From Sphingobacteriales bacterium (GTDB lineage Bacteria > Bacteroidota > Bacteroidia > Chitinophagales > Chitinophagaceae): a DNA stretch of 64,000 bases. Of the stretch, positions 1 to 10,048 are shown in pieces (position 1 is the first letter of the stretch; every line of letters begins with the position of its first letter). Where the stretch lies: contig JADJGB010000008.1 in NCBI GenBank assembly GCA_016708305.1, positions 248,001-312,000 of the forward strand, given 5' to 3'. The notes beneath the pieces are model-generated. The model made no database searches. It was not told the origin of the DNA and was given only the letters and a program-made list of their open reading frames with translations. The position numbers and the translations under genes were made by a program.

Positions 1-2
1 AA

Positions 3-398
3 GACCCATATTCCGCATTAAAAAACTTTGACAACCGCGAAAGAGATCAGATTCCTAAAATGGCTGTCGGGTCTGTAATAAAAGTAGATGTTGACAACAC
101 CCACCCACTCATGTTTGGATACCCTAAATATTATTACAGTTTGTTGCTGAATAACGATTTGTTTGACTTTATACAGGATGGCGGCTGGAATGTAGGCGTA
201 ATCAAAAAGGAAAGTCAGCTATCAGGTTTTGTGGGATACAAGTTAAAACCAAAACTGAAAGACGGATTGATTTTTGGCGTACAGGATTATGGTAAAGGTT
301 CGGTAGTGTATCTTACTGAAAATGTATTGTTCCGCAATTTTTGGCAAAACGGAAAACTGATGTTTTGCAATGTGTTGTTTTTGGTAGGGCAAAGGTAA
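3..398 (+). CDS. C-terminal end of M14 zinc carboxypeptidase (5' partial)
   Basis: The frame is open from the window edge, so only the last ~131 residues are present; the internal ATG at 60 is not a real start. The ending, with GKGSVVYL, ENVLFRNFW and NGKLMFCN followed by a hydrophobic strand, resembles the C-terminus of the long (~800+ aa) secreted M14 metallocarboxypeptidases of Bacteroidota. The catalytic zinc domain lies outside the window. A 10-bp hairpin follows the stop codon. The family call comes from recognising the tail only. Confidence 0.65.
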   Translation, partial: DPYSALKNFDNRERDQIPKMAVGSVIKVDVDNTHPLMFGYPKYYYSLLLNNDLFDFIQDGGWNVGVIKKESQLSGFVGYKLKPKLKDGLIFGVQDYGKGSVVYLTENVLFRNFWQNGKLMFCNVLFLVGQR

Positions 399-425
399 AA
401 ACCACACCCGTTGAAGGTGTGGTTT
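399..425. terminator. Bidirectional intrinsic terminator
   Basis: A 10-bp stem (AAACCACACC / GGTGTGGTTT, 399-408 and 416-425) with a 7-nt loop is flanked by A and T runs. It lies between the convergent M14 gene and the YtxH gene. Confidence 0.8.
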
Positions 426-446
426 AAAATTTTTGAGCGTTTTTAA

Positions 447-674
447 TCAGGCATTTTCGGCATGAAGACTTTCGGTGCCTGCTTCGGCATATTCTTCCTC
501 GTCATCGCCAAAACTTTCAAATTTGTCTGCAACACTGTCAATGAAGTCTGCAAATTGATTTTTAAGTTCATTCCCCTTATCTGCAATTTTTTTGCGGGTA
601 GCAGTTCCTTTATCCGGGGCAAATAACACGCCTACAAGAAGACCCAACGTAAAACCTGTAATAATTTTATTCAT
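447..674 (-). CDS. YtxH domain-containing small membrane protein
   Basis: This 75-residue protein has one N-terminal membrane segment (residues ~4-20, glycine-rich, ending in LFAPDKG), then a charged amphipathic helix rich in K, E and D with KKIADKG and VADKFESF. That is the YtxH layout: a single anchor followed by an apolipoprotein-like helix, with the LFAP-x-x-G motif typical of the family. YtxH proteins are linked to envelope or general stress, but their biochemistry is unknown. The gene is monocistronic and converges on the M14 gene. Confidence 0.8.
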   Translation of the reverse strand: MNKIITGFTLGLLVGVLFAPDKGTATRKKIADKGNELKNQFADFIDSVADKFESFGDDEEEYAEAGTESLHAENA

Positions 675-1184
675 AATAAAGTATTTTTTTGAAGTAATAT
701 TTTCTTTTAATAAAAGTACGAATAATTATGCCAAACTATCTTTATTTAACACATCGATTTATTAGTTTCGTTTAAAAGGCAGACAATAAATATCGGCAAG
801 TAATCAATCCAGGCAAGCCTATCCTTCATTTTTGCTACTTTGGAATTGTTTTATTTGAAATTCAGACCTGGCAGCAAAAAAATATACCTTATAACCAATA
901 TATCTCTGTCAATCTTTTTTATACATAAAAATAGTATCAAATAGTTTTTTAGGCAAAAGCGATTAGATTATAAAATATAATCATCAGATAAACAATCTGT
1001 TGCAAACAGAACTAAGATGTTTAAACAGGAGCATTTAAATGGAATTTATCTTATTAAACTTACTCTTTTTATTGTAGTCTAAGGTTCGTTGAATAATTTT
1101 TAACAATTCGGGCGAAGGTTTTTTTAAAAGTATTCATCTAAACATTTATCAACTGAATATTATTAATCTTAAAATCTGTACGAA
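675..1184. other. 510-bp intergenic region
   Basis: AT-rich DNA between the divergent YtxH and Spy-like genes. I see no plausible ORF, tRNA or strong hairpin. It should carry both promoters, but no clear TAnnTTTG box stands out. Confidence 0.5.
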
Positions 1185-2107
1185 ATGAAAAAGATAATTT
1201 TAACCGCAGTATTATTTGCAATTACCTCTCTGGCATCTGTGCAGGCACAGAATATTCCTCAGCGTGCAAATAATGAAAATAAAAACTGGGAAAACAACCT
1301 GAACCTCACCGATGCTCAAAAGCAACAAATGAAGGCGCTGCGGGAAGATGGCCAAAAGCAAATGAAAGCCATCAAAAATGACAACACCCTTACCCAGGAG
1401 CAAAAAAGAGAAAAAATGATTGCTTTTCAAAAAGAACAAAGAAGCAAAAGACAGGCGCTATTAACCCCGAACAAAAAGCAAAAGCCGAATCGTTTGCAAA
1501 ACAAGGTAAAGCCAGAGGCCAGAATATGAAACAAGGCAGAAGGTTCAATCCATCTCCGCAGCAGGGAAATGGCTTTGGCAGAAATAATAGCCGATGGAAT
1601 GATAGTGTAAACCTGACCGATGCTCAAAAGCAACAAATGAAGGCGCTGCGGGAAGATGGCCAAAAGCAAATGAAAGCCATCAAAAATGACAACACCCTTA
1701 CTCAGGAGCAAAAAAGAGAAAAAATGATTGCTTTTCAAAAAGAACAAAGAAGCAAAAGACAGGCGCTATTAACCCCCGAACAAAAAGCAAAAGCCGAAAC
1801 CTTTGCAAAACAAGGAAGACAAAGAGGAATGGGAATGAATAATTACAGCCGATTTAACAGATTTGGGAACAATAAAAATGGTTTTGCCGACAGAGGGTTC
1901 CTTAACAGGTGGAATGACCTGAATCTGACAGACGTACAAAAAGAAAAAATGAAAACTTTGCAGGAAGAACATCAAAAACAAATGAATGTGTTGCGCCAGC
2001 AGCAAAGAACAAAAATAATGTCTGCTTTAACACCTGAGCAAAAGGCAAAATGGGAAGAACGTAATAATGATATGCGTAAAAATATTAATAGGGAAAACAG
2101 TAAATAA
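1185..2107 (+). CDS. Spy/CpxP-like secreted protein with internal duplication (frameshifted)
   Basis: A signal peptide (residues 1-21, ending VQAQ) is followed by charged helical repeats containing LTDAQKQQMK and LTPEQKAK, i.e. the LTxxQ motif of the Spy/CpxP/ZraP periplasmic chaperone family. The gene reads as two pieces, 1185-1529 and 1526-2107. The break is at 1464-1467: this copy has four C where the otherwise identical second copy at 1773-1777 has five. Adding one C gives a single ~307-residue protein with three LTxxQ segments. A family role in envelope protein folding or metal stress is inferred. A related gene follows 48 bp downstream. Confidence 0.75.
1308..1798 (+). repeat. 182-bp in-gene direct repeat
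   Basis: Copies at 1308-1489 and 1616-1798 (offset 308) differ by one substitution and one C indel. They encode the duplicated LTDAQ...LTPEQ segment of the Spy-like protein. Near identity at the DNA level points to recent duplication or gene conversion. Confidence 0.9.
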
Positions 2108-2155
2108 CATTTGAATTTACAGCAAGCGTAATCTTTTAACAAATAATATAAAAAA

Positions 2156-2524
2156 ATGAAAAAAACAATTTTAATTGCAGCAATGGTTTGCTTCTTCGGA
2201 CTTGCCTCTTATGCTCAAAACGGGAATAACCCTAATCGTCAGGATTTTCAAAAACGCACCGAAGCAATGTATGACAGCCTGGTACTCAATAAAGAACAAA
2301 GGGCTAAAATGACCGCTCTAAGTGATGAAAGTCGTAAGCAGATGATGGAAATCAGAAATGACGGTTCTCTCAGCGATGACCAGCGCAGAGAAAAAATGGA
2401 AGCCCTGAGAAAAGACCAAAAAACAAAAAGAGATGCTATTCTGACTCCCGAACAAGCAAAAAAATATGATGAAATGATGCAGAATATGCGTAGAAACAGG
2501 CCACAGCCTCAAAGGAATCAATAA
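2156..2524 (+). CDS. Spy/CpxP-like LTxxQ secreted protein
   Basis: This 122-residue protein has a signal peptide (ending ASYAQ) and two helical segments with LNKEQRAKM and LTPEQAKKYDEM, matching the LTxxQ motif. Its length is close to that of single-unit Spy/CpxP proteins. It is a paralogue of the preceding repeat-bearing gene, is probably cotranscribed with it (48-bp gap), and ends at a strong terminator. A periplasmic chaperone or stress role is inferred from family only. Confidence 0.75.
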   Translation: MKKTILIAAMVCFFGLASYAQNGNNPNRQDFQKRTEAMYDSLVLNKEQRAKMTALSDESRKQMMEIRNDGSLSDDQRREKMEALRKDQKTKRDAILTPEQAKKYDEMMQNMRRNRPQPQRNQ

Positions 2525-2548
2525 TTGCGAAAGATTTAGATAAAAAAA

Positions 2549-2577
2549 ACTCCGCAGTACTTTGCGGAGTTTTTTTA
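2549..2577. terminator. Bidirectional intrinsic terminator
   Basis: An 8-bp stem (ACTCCGCA / TGCGGAGT, 2549-2556 and 2563-2570) is flanked by A7 and T7. It serves the convergent Spy-like and SusF-like genes. Confidence 0.9.
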
Positions 2578-2598
2578 TTATTTGCTAATAATCTGAAT

Positions 2599-4431
2599 TT
2601 ATTGCTTGGTAAGCGTGTATTTACCGGTTGCAAAGTTCACATCAATCAGATAGGTGCCTGCTGCATCAGGAGATGGCGTATTAGATTCCGGCACAGCATT
2701 ATCAACCAAAATATCACCACTCATTGCCGAAGCGCCTCCATATTTATGGCTCCAGTCGCCATTAACAGGCAATAAAAGATAACTTTTGCCGGGGTTTAAA
2801 GCCAATTTGAGCTGGAAGCGGGTCAGGTTCAGTCTGGTAAACCGCTGAGAAGGCACCGGCACAGGGTTGTCCCATCCGCCCGGTGTGGCATCGCCCACAA
2901 TAAACAGATTTTGCGGCACCGGTATTACGCCTGTATATGGTGTAACTGTATATTTGCCGGTTGCAAAATTTACCAATATCTGATACATTCCTGTTGTGGA
3001 TGGAGCAGCGAAATTGGTATTGTATTGAGAAGGAGCAGCATCCGAATAGTACCCAAATACATCGCCGGACGGATTTGCAGATGAATTAACAACTGCATAC
3101 TTTTGACTCCAACTGCCATTTTCCGGCAATAACAGATAGCTTCCACCTGCATTTAATTTGGTTATCAGACCAAAAGTAACGGCATCTACTCTTGTAAACT
3201 GCTGAGAAGGTACGGGAACCGGATTGCTCCAGCCGCCTTCGGTAGCATCGCCCACAATGAATAGATTGTCGGGGATGGTAGTAGTAACCGGAGTAACGGT
3301 ATAGGTTCCGGTTTGGAAGTTAACCACAATCTTATAGGTGCCACTTGTAGCCGGAGATGGCGTATTTGATCCTGGTACCGCATCATCAGCCAACAACTGA
3401 CCTCCGGTAGCGCTTGCGCCACCATATTTATGGCTCCAATCGCCATTAACCGGTAATAATAAATAGCTCTTGCCGGCAGTTAAGTTAATAATGATACCAT
3501 AGGACACATCATCTAATCGGCTGAACTGCTGAGAAGGAACAGGCACAGGATTATCCCAACCGCCCGGTGTGGCATCGCCCACAATATACAATGCAGGAGG
3601 CACAGGGGTAAATGTGGTAACGTTTATGGTTACAATATTGGAATAAACCATAAAATTGGAATAGCTTGTCCCGATTGAGCTTACTACTCTGAAATCGAGA
3701 TTTTTGGAAGAGCCGCCGCTAACTCCGGCAGCTATTGCCAGATTGTTCAATTCATTAACCGTAAGACCGGAACCCGAATTTAAAGCGCCGTCATATTTGA
3801 TGGTTTGCGGATTAGCAAAGTTAGTTCCCGAAACCGCAATCTGCAAAGCATAACTGATGACATTAGTACCGTAAGGACTTTCTGTCCAGCTAAATCCAAC
3901 AGCCTTATTGGTAGCATTTTTAACATCTAGAACAATGGCATTGGTAGAAGAAGGTGTGAGGGTAATGGGCACACCATACGCAGTAGCCGTTACCTTCAAC
4001 ACATTTGAAATCTTCATGTCATTATTATTGGCATAAGATGCTTTCATCCTCACATCCAGATCTTTGGAACCATTTACCGGAACACCCAGACCTGCAAGGA
4101 TATTATTGATATCATTGCCAATTAAAGAATAGGCTCTTTGCGTCATTACGGTGTAGGCTACCGGATTGGCAAAATTGGAACCCGAAGCAGCAAACTCAAG
4201 CACGTATTTGTAATTGCTTGTATCTGTAGCAAAGCCGGGGTCTGACCAACTCAGATTAAGAACAGGTTTATTGGCATCGGAAGGAGCCGGCTTAACTGAT
4301 GTGGATGAAACCTGGAGTGTCACATCTTTTCCCGAACCATAAAACGGCAATGGATCAGCTTTCTTTTGGCAGGAGCCAAAGACTGCAACGGCTGCCAAAG
4401 CAAGTGATATGTATTTTATAAAATTCTTCAT
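2599..4431 (-). CDS. SusE/SusF-like surface glycan-binding lipoprotein
   Basis: A lipoprotein signal (GSCQKK, Cys at ~21) precedes two N-terminal SusE-type Ig-like units (each with NLSWSDP- or GFSWTESP-like strands and FANP). Three tandem C-terminal modules follow, each starting with the IVGDATxGGWxNPVPVPSQ signature and ending in KYT(V/L)T. At 610 residues it is longer than SusE or SusF. Proteins of this type bind oligosaccharide on the cell surface beside a SusC/D pair. It is the last gene of the operon read from susC. The substrate cannot be told from sequence. Confidence 0.85.
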   Translation of the reverse strand: MKNFIKYISLALAAVAVFGSCQKKADPLPFYGSGKDVTLQVSSTSVKPAPSDANKPVLNLSWSDPGFATDTSNYKYVLEFAASGSNFANPVAYTVMTQRAYSLIGNDINNILAGLGVPVNGSKDLDVRMKASYANNNDMKISNVLKVTATAYGVPITLTPSSTNAIVLDVKNATNKAVGFSWTESPYGTNVISYALQIAVSGTNFANPQTIKYDGALNSGSGLTVNELNNLAIAAGVSGGSSKNLDFRVVSSIGTSYSNFMVYSNIVTINVTTFTPVPPALYIVGDATPGGWDNPVPVPSQQFSRLDDVSYGIIINLTAGKSYLLLPVNGDWSHKYGGASATGGQLLADDAVPGSNTPSPATSGTYKIVVNFQTGTYTVTPVTTTIPDNLFIVGDATEGGWSNPVPVPSQQFTRVDAVTFGLITKLNAGGSYLLLPENGSWSQKYAVVNSSANPSGDVFGYYSDAAPSQYNTNFAAPSTTGMYQILVNFATGKYTVTPYTGVIPVPQNLFIVGDATPGGWDNPVPVPSQRFTRLNLTRFQLKLALNPGKSYLLLPVNGDWSHKYGGASAMSGDILVDNAVPESNTPSPDAAGTYLIDVNFATGKYTLTKQ

Positions 4432-4452
4432 TTTAAATATTTTTAATATGGC

Positions 4453-5307
4453 TTATATCTTTGTTAATATATATTTACCGGTTTGGAAATTTACCTGCAT
4501 CTTATATTTTCCGGCAGGCGGACCGGGGAACTGAGGATCTGCATCCTTTTTATCAAATGAACCGGATAATGCCGCACTCGCCGAACCATCCAAGGCACGG
4601 TATTGAGTACCCCAAACACCTTGGGTTTGAATTAATTTGGCCCCGCCTCCGCCTATGAAATTAAATACTCCTTCAAAATGCAAATTATCAATTTTGGTAA
4701 ATTTTTGTGTAACATCATAAGGTGGAAGCAAAGGATTAATAAAACCCGAAGCCAGAGAGTTGCCAGTAATCCATAGTTGCCCATCATTATAGTTATTAGC
4801 TGGAGTGCCCGGAGGTTCTACTGCAAAATCGAGATATGGGTTCACCTTTAAATTGATGGAATTGGAGGTTAGTGGCACACTCCCATTAGCCAGAGTGGCT
4901 TTCACCCGTAAATCCACTGCCTGCACCACGCCTGCCGCAAATTCCATTTTGGACAAGAAGGAGTTAAATTGCTGCCCTGTAAGTGTTACACCTAAGTCGC
5001 TGGCTATTGTCATCTCCTGCAATTTAGGACTGGCAAAATTCTTTCCGGCAGTATCAACCTGCAAAACATAATTTACATTTTGAGAATTTACCCCCGTATT
5101 AAACAAATAATTAGGATTCGTCCACGCAAGAGTAAGGGCATTTTCTTTATTCTTTTCTTTAATCAATACCACTGTACCGGTGGCCGAAGTGGACAATACC
5201 GGAGCAGTACCTCCTTGATATATCACTTTGTTTTCAACCTTTTCGCAGGCTGTCATAGCCAGCATAAAAGATGAAATAAGCAACAAGGTTAAAATATTTT
5301 TAGTCAT
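4453..5307 (-). CDS. SusE-like outer-membrane lipoprotein
   Basis: About 284 residues. The start at 5307 (MTKN) is preferred over the upstream in-frame ATG because it gives a clean lipoprotein signal ending at TACEKV. SusE-type strands (ALTLAWTNP, FASP) follow, then one C-terminal carbohydrate-binding-like module (LWITGNS ... KYKMQVNFQTGKYILT). It looks like a short, single-module relative of the next gene. It lies between susD and the larger SusF-like gene with gaps of ~20 bp, so cotranscription is very likely. Confidence 0.85.
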   Translation of the reverse strand: MTKNILTLLLISSFMLAMTACEKVENKVIYQGGTAPVLSTSATGTVVLIKEKNKENALTLAWTNPNYLFNTGVNSQNVNYVLQVDTAGKNFASPKLQEMTIASDLGVTLTGQQFNSFLSKMEFAAGVVQAVDLRVKATLANGSVPLTSNSINLKVNPYLDFAVEPPGTPANNYNDGQLWITGNSLASGFINPLLPPYDVTQKFTKIDNLHFEGVFNFIGGGGAKLIQTQGVWGTQYRALDGSASAALSGSFDKKDADPQFPGPPAGKYKMQVNFQTGKYILTKI

Positions 5308-5327
5308 AATACTTATTTTATACATTA

Positions 5328-6929
5328 TTAATAACCTGCATTTTGTGTAAGATTTTTATTGGAATTGATATTAGCCGCAGGTACAGGATAGATATTGAAC
5401 TTGCTGCTCACACTACTGCCCGATGCCACACCGCCTTTCCATGGCCACAGGTAAGCGCCTGTGGTAAGCATGCCGTATCTGATCAAATCGGTACGACGAT
5501 GACCTTCCCAGTACAATTCCCTGGCTCTTTCATCCAGCAGAAATTGCAGTGTCATTTCTCCGCCTGAAATAGCAGATGCTCCGCCTCTGGCACGCAAACT
5601 GTTGATGTAGCCCAGCGCCGTTGCAGCATCGCCGCCGGTACCGCCTCGCAGAACTGATTCTGCATAGATGAAGTACATTTCAGGAAGACGCATGATAGGG
5701 AAATCAATATCGGCAAACTCCGAGTTAGGATCGCTTACCTTGCCACCATCTGCCCTTATGTTTCTATATTTTACCACATGCAGGCCATTGCTGAAATCGC
5801 TGATATCATTAATTTCGGCCTGTGCCATTGTAGCAGCAAATTTTGAAGTTTGAAACATGGCTCTTTTGTCGGCACCGCCTGTCAAATCGGGCCATAGCGC
5901 TGCGAAAGCCTTTGTAGCCCTATAACCAAACCAACCATTATTAGCGCCAAAATCCGGGTTGTCGGCGCCTGCGGGAGCATGAATCAGAAAAGTTGTATTA
6001 GCAAAAGATTTACTGTTCAATCCATCGCAAGCTGCTACAAATATAAATTCGTCTTTACCGGTACGGTCATTATCAGCCATAAATAGCTGTCTGTAATTAG
6101 GGTTCAGTTTATATCCTGCTGCAATTACTTTTTTGGTATATGTAATCGCATCGGCATAACGATTGGTACCGGTGTAAACGCCTGCATTTAAGTACAACCT
6201 TGCCAGCAAAGCCCATGCAGCGCCCTGATCCACACGGCCGTACTCGGCGGTTTTGGCAGCAGCCAGTTCAGCTTCGGCTGTTTTCAACTCAGTTTCAATG
6301 TAAGTAAACAGGTTTGTCCTTGAAATTTCTTTTGGCAAGAAATATCCGGCCCCATCTGCTTCGGTAATGAAGGTAGATTTACCAAACCAGTTGAGCATCA
6401 GCCAGTAATTGAAGGCACGAAGGAAGCGGGCCTCTCCTCTTGTATTTTTTACTGAGGTAGCATCGGCTCCCGAAATACCGTTCTTTGCCAATACATCATC
6501 TGTCGCCTGCCTCAGATATTCATTGATGAGAGTAATATTCCAGATGGGGCGCGCATAAGCGCCTTTCAAAAACGGGTCGCCACTTGTCCACCTCAGGTTA
6601 TGATAATCCCAGATGGTTTGATCGTTCCATGCTACTACCGCTTCATCGGTAGGCAGTTCTTCCAGATTGAAATAGGCGCGTATAAAACCTACCTGTGAGC
6701 CTTCATCCAATCCACCGCCAATATCAGGGCTGCCTGCGGGACCATTGGCTCCGGTTACAGAAAGTGTTGCATATAATTTGGCAAGTACAGATTTATATCC
6801 GTCCACCGTGCTGAATATCTCTGACGGAGACTTGGCATTGGATGGATATAAATCGAGCTTCTTAGAACAAGATGCTAATAAAACCAACATAAAGGTTATT
6901 AGCGAAAAAAACTTTAAATTATGTTTCAT
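5328..6929 (-). CDS. SusD/RagB family nutrient-binding lipoprotein
   Basis: About 533 residues. The start at 6929 (MKHN) is chosen because the upstream ATG overlaps susC and lacks a signal. The lipoprotein signal ends ASCSKK. SusD landmarks include an N-terminal TPR-like region (EARFLRAFNYW), a central WALLARLYLNAG helix, and the C-terminal MRLPEMYFIYAES ... INSLRARGG ... LLDERARELYWEGHRR segment. SusD is the lid of the SusC transporter and captures the substrate. It starts 20 bp after the susC stop. Confidence 0.95.
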   Translation of the reverse strand: MKHNLKFFSLITFMLVLLASCSKKLDLYPSNAKSPSEIFSTVDGYKSVLAKLYATLSVTGANGPAGSPDIGGGLDEGSQVGFIRAYFNLEELPTDEAVVAWNDQTIWDYHNLRWTSGDPFLKGAYARPIWNITLINEYLRQATDDVLAKNGISGADATSVKNTRGEARFLRAFNYWLMLNWFGKSTFITEADGAGYFLPKEISRTNLFTYIETELKTAEAELAAAKTAEYGRVDQGAAWALLARLYLNAGVYTGTNRYADAITYTKKVIAAGYKLNPNYRQLFMADNDRTGKDEFIFVAACDGLNSKSFANTTFLIHAPAGADNPDFGANNGWFGYRATKAFAALWPDLTGGADKRAMFQTSKFAATMAQAEINDISDFSNGLHVVKYRNIRADGGKVSDPNSEFADIDFPIMRLPEMYFIYAESVLRGGTGGDAATALGYINSLRARGGASAISGGEMTLQFLLDERARELYWEGHRRTDLIRYGMLTTGAYLWPWKGGVASGSSVSSKFNIYPVPAANINSNKNLTQNAGY

Positions 6930-6948
6930 TTTATGCTGATTTATTAAG

Positions 6949-9941
6949 TTAAAAATCAAAATTTAAACCAAGAGAGTAAATGCGTGGACGTGGATATATA
7001 TTGTTTTCAATACCATCGGAACCGGCATTTTCAGGATCATTACCGCTATATTTTGTAAATGTGGCAATATTCTGAACGCTGGCATTTAACCTCAATCTGA
7101 CTCTGTCGTTATTTACAATTTTTCCAAAGTCATATCCCAGATTGATATTATCTATCTTAAAGAAACTTGCGTTTTCAATGTAGTAATCAGACTGGTATCT
7201 GTTATTGGTAAAATGGGTTTGCAAATAGTTGACGCCGGCATTACCCAGATATAATACGGGGTTCTCAATATTTCTCAGCACAGCCGAGTTGGCATTGTAA
7301 TTATTGTATAAATAATTGCCGGCCATGCCATGTCCCGTAATTCCGAATGAGAGTTTCTTATAATTAAATCCGGTACTCAGACCAAACAAAAAACTTGGCG
7401 AAGCATGATTGAAATAATACCTGTCTGCATCGGAAATAACGCCGTCTCTGTTGATGTCCTCATACAAGCCTTCAATCGGTTTTCCACTTTGGTCATATAC
7501 CTGTTTTAATGGCAGGAAGGTGAACGGCGTTTGCCCCACAGCATGCACACCAATATTATTGCCGGTGCCACCCTGAATTCTTCCTACTTCAATCCCCTTG
7601 AAATTAGGATTATCTTCCTGTCCGTATAAGGATGTGATTTTTGAAGTATTATAGGTAACATTGAAATTGAAATCCCAGCTATACTCTTTTTCTTTAATAG
7701 GAACGGTGTTTACCGATATTTCCACACCCTTATTTTCCAGACTTCCGATATTCCTCAGTTGAGTAATATCAAAATTGGCGCCTGGCGCAATATCCACATA
7801 ACTCAGCAGGTCTTTGGTTTTCTTCACATAATAGTCAACCGAACCGTTAATTCTGTTGCTGAATATGCCAAAATCCAATCCTAAGTTTGTAGTTGTCGTT
7901 GTCTCCCATTTCAGGTCTTTGTTGTAAGCGCTGGTCTGTAAGGAAAAAAGAAAGTATTGCCAAACTGGTAGCGCGCAGTGGGCATAGCCTTGTAATAAAG
8001 AGGCAGGTAATAACTATAGTTGATACCATCCTGCTGGCCGGTGCTACCCCAGCCTAAACGGAGTTTTAAGTCGGTAATAGCATCTACCGATTTAAATAAT
8101 TCTTCTTTCAGTTTCCACGCAAAAGCAAAGGCAGGGAATATACCCACCCGGTTTTCAGGTGAAAATTTAGAGCTGGCATCACGCCTGATAGAGGCTGTCA
8201 GCAAATACTTATCGACCAAAGTCAGGTTCACGCGCCCCAGATAGGATTCTATGGCAAAGCCATTATGCAGGAAAGAATCCACCGGTTCGGTACCCGGAAT
8301 AGTTTTATCATTCAAATAACGTTGCGCATTGATAAAATCATCAGTAAAGAAATCCTGATAACCATGTCCTACCAACACATCAATTGCGCTTCCACCTCCC
8401 AGGTTTTTTTGATAAAATAATTGCGCATCAGCAAGTTTGCTCAGTTTTTTCTGCTCATAAATTGATTTACGACCAAGTCCCGTATAGCTCAAAACAGAAG
8501 ATGCAGAAGTAGAATCCAATATGTCGGTACCGGATCCAACAGATTTATCCATACCCAGATTTAACAGTAAATGCAAATCAGGTAAAAAATGCATTTTATA
8601 ATCCATCTGCACATTACCAACCAAGCGGTTCACATTTGACCTATTGTCTCTTAGTTGTAAGAGCGCCACCGGATTGCGAGGGCCGATACCGTTGAGCACA
8701 CCATTGCTTTGCAACCACTCGTAATAACCTCCAAATTTATTATTGCCACTCAATACAGCCTGTGTGGGGTCAAAGTTCACAGCAGAACCAATAGCGCCTT
8801 CATCGGCAAACTGATATTTTGTATTGGCATATTTGGCATTAATATTAAAGCTCAGATAATCATTGAAAAACTTAGGCGAAATATTGATTGCGCCGGTAAA
8901 CCTGTCAAAATTATTTGTCTTGAGCACACCTTCCTGATTCAGATAGCCAACGGATACACGATAAGGCAGGCTGAACCCATCGGAGATTCTTGTTTTTCCG
9001 GCCACACTCAGGTTATTGTCAAAGCCAAGCGCTGTCTGATAAATTTCCTTTTGCCAGTTGGTATTTTCCTTTCCCAGCATGGCAATAAAGTTGGATTTGC
9101 CTGTATTTTTTACAATATCTCTTATCTGATCTCCTGTAAGCACATCCACATACTTGTTTACCTGGCTGATAGATGCCTTGGCATTAAAGTTGATTTGAGG
9201 CTTACTGGCAGTGCCTTTTTTAGTGGTAATGATGATAACGCCATTTGTGGCACGGGAACCGTACAGAGCGGTTGCAGAAGCATCTTTCAGCACACTCATG
9301 CTTTCAATATCATTAGGGTTAATGGTATTGAGCAGGTTGGCCGAACCCGAAATGCCATTGCCTTCCACCGGCACTCCGTCAATAACGATCAATGGGTCAT
9401 TGCTGGCGTTTAGGGAAGCAGCACCGCGAATCCTGATTTTACTGCCGCCACCCGCAGCGCCGCCACCTGTAGTTACCTCCAAGCCGGCCACTTTACCTTG
9501 CAGCAATTGTTCGGAAGAATTGACGCTTCCTTTTTGAAAATCTTTAGCAGTAACAGCAGTAACAGAACCGGTAAGATCACTTTTCTTTCGGGTTCCATAA
9601 GCCACCACCACCACATTTTCCATTGCAGTTGTGGTGGAAATTAATGCTGCGTCCACTACATTTCCTGTAATTAAAAGTTCCTGAGTTACAAAACTCACCG
9701 ATGTAAACACCAGCGTATTGGCAGCAATCGGAACATTCAGGCTGTAAGCGCCTGTAGCATTGGTTTGAGTAGCAACTGTGGTACCTTTTGCCGATACTGT
9801 AACTCCCTGCAAGGGCGTTCCGTCTTTAGAATCAGTTACAGTTCCCGTAATGATTTTGCCTTGAGCATGAGATAACTGGCTCAACAATAGTAACACGAGT
9901 GTAAATGTTGCTACAAACAATCTTTTGATTAACATAGACAA
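6949..9941 (-). CDS. SusC/RagA TonB-dependent outer-membrane transporter (frameshifted)
   Basis: A signal peptide (ending SHAQ), a carboxypeptidase-like CNA/D2 domain (~residues 28-105), and a plug domain (LLQGKVAGLEV ... IRGAASL, SVLKDASATALYGSRATNGVI) are followed by a large beta-barrel ending in SLGLNFDF. The barrel is split into 7911-9941 and 6949-7878. The break is in the A6 run at 7944-7949. Adding one base restores TSAYNKDLKWETT, the usual SusC sequence at this point. The whole protein would be ~995 residues. It imports a SusD-captured ligand using TonB energy. Two palindromic operators lie just upstream. Confidence 0.93.
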
Positions 9942-9963
9942 ACAAATATTATTTTAAAAATTT

Positions 9964-9984
9964 AATGTGTATAAAATACACATT
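9964..9984. promoter_or_regulatory. Operator 1 of the sus-like operon
   Basis: The palindrome TGTGTA-N5-TACACA (9966-9982, extended by AA/TT on each side) lies between the predicted transcription start (~9990) and the susC start codon. An almost identical palindrome is 49 bp upstream. Both are likely sites for the adjacent NUDIX-family regulator, and a downstream position suggests repression. Confidence 0.7.
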
Positions 9985-9996
9985 AGTTAACGAATA

Positions 9997-10004
9997 CAAA
10001 GATA
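9997..10004 (-). promoter_or_regulatory. Bacteroidota -7 box for susC
   Basis: On the minus strand this reads TATCTTTG, matching TAnnTTTG. It sits between the two operators, about 55 bp from the susC ATG. Confidence 0.6.
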
Positions 10005-10014
10005 AGAGGATTAT

Positions 10015-10031
10015 TGTGTATTAAGTACACA
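10015..10031. promoter_or_regulatory. Operator 2 of the sus-like operon
   Basis: TGTGTA-TTAAG-TACACA has arms identical to operator 1. It lies just upstream of the TATCTTTG box, where it would overlap the -33 region. Confidence 0.7.
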
Positions 10032-10048
10032 TTTTGACAAAAAATTTT

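Noticed and set aside
1212..2005. Several minus-strand ORFs with similar leaders opposite the Spy-like gene
   Set aside because: They are the antisense image of the repeated LTxxQ-coding DNA; their mutual similarity only reflects the repeat.
8709..9413. 234-aa ORF on the plus strand
   Set aside because: It lies wholly antisense to the conserved plug region of susC and has no recognisable domain; a shadow ORF.
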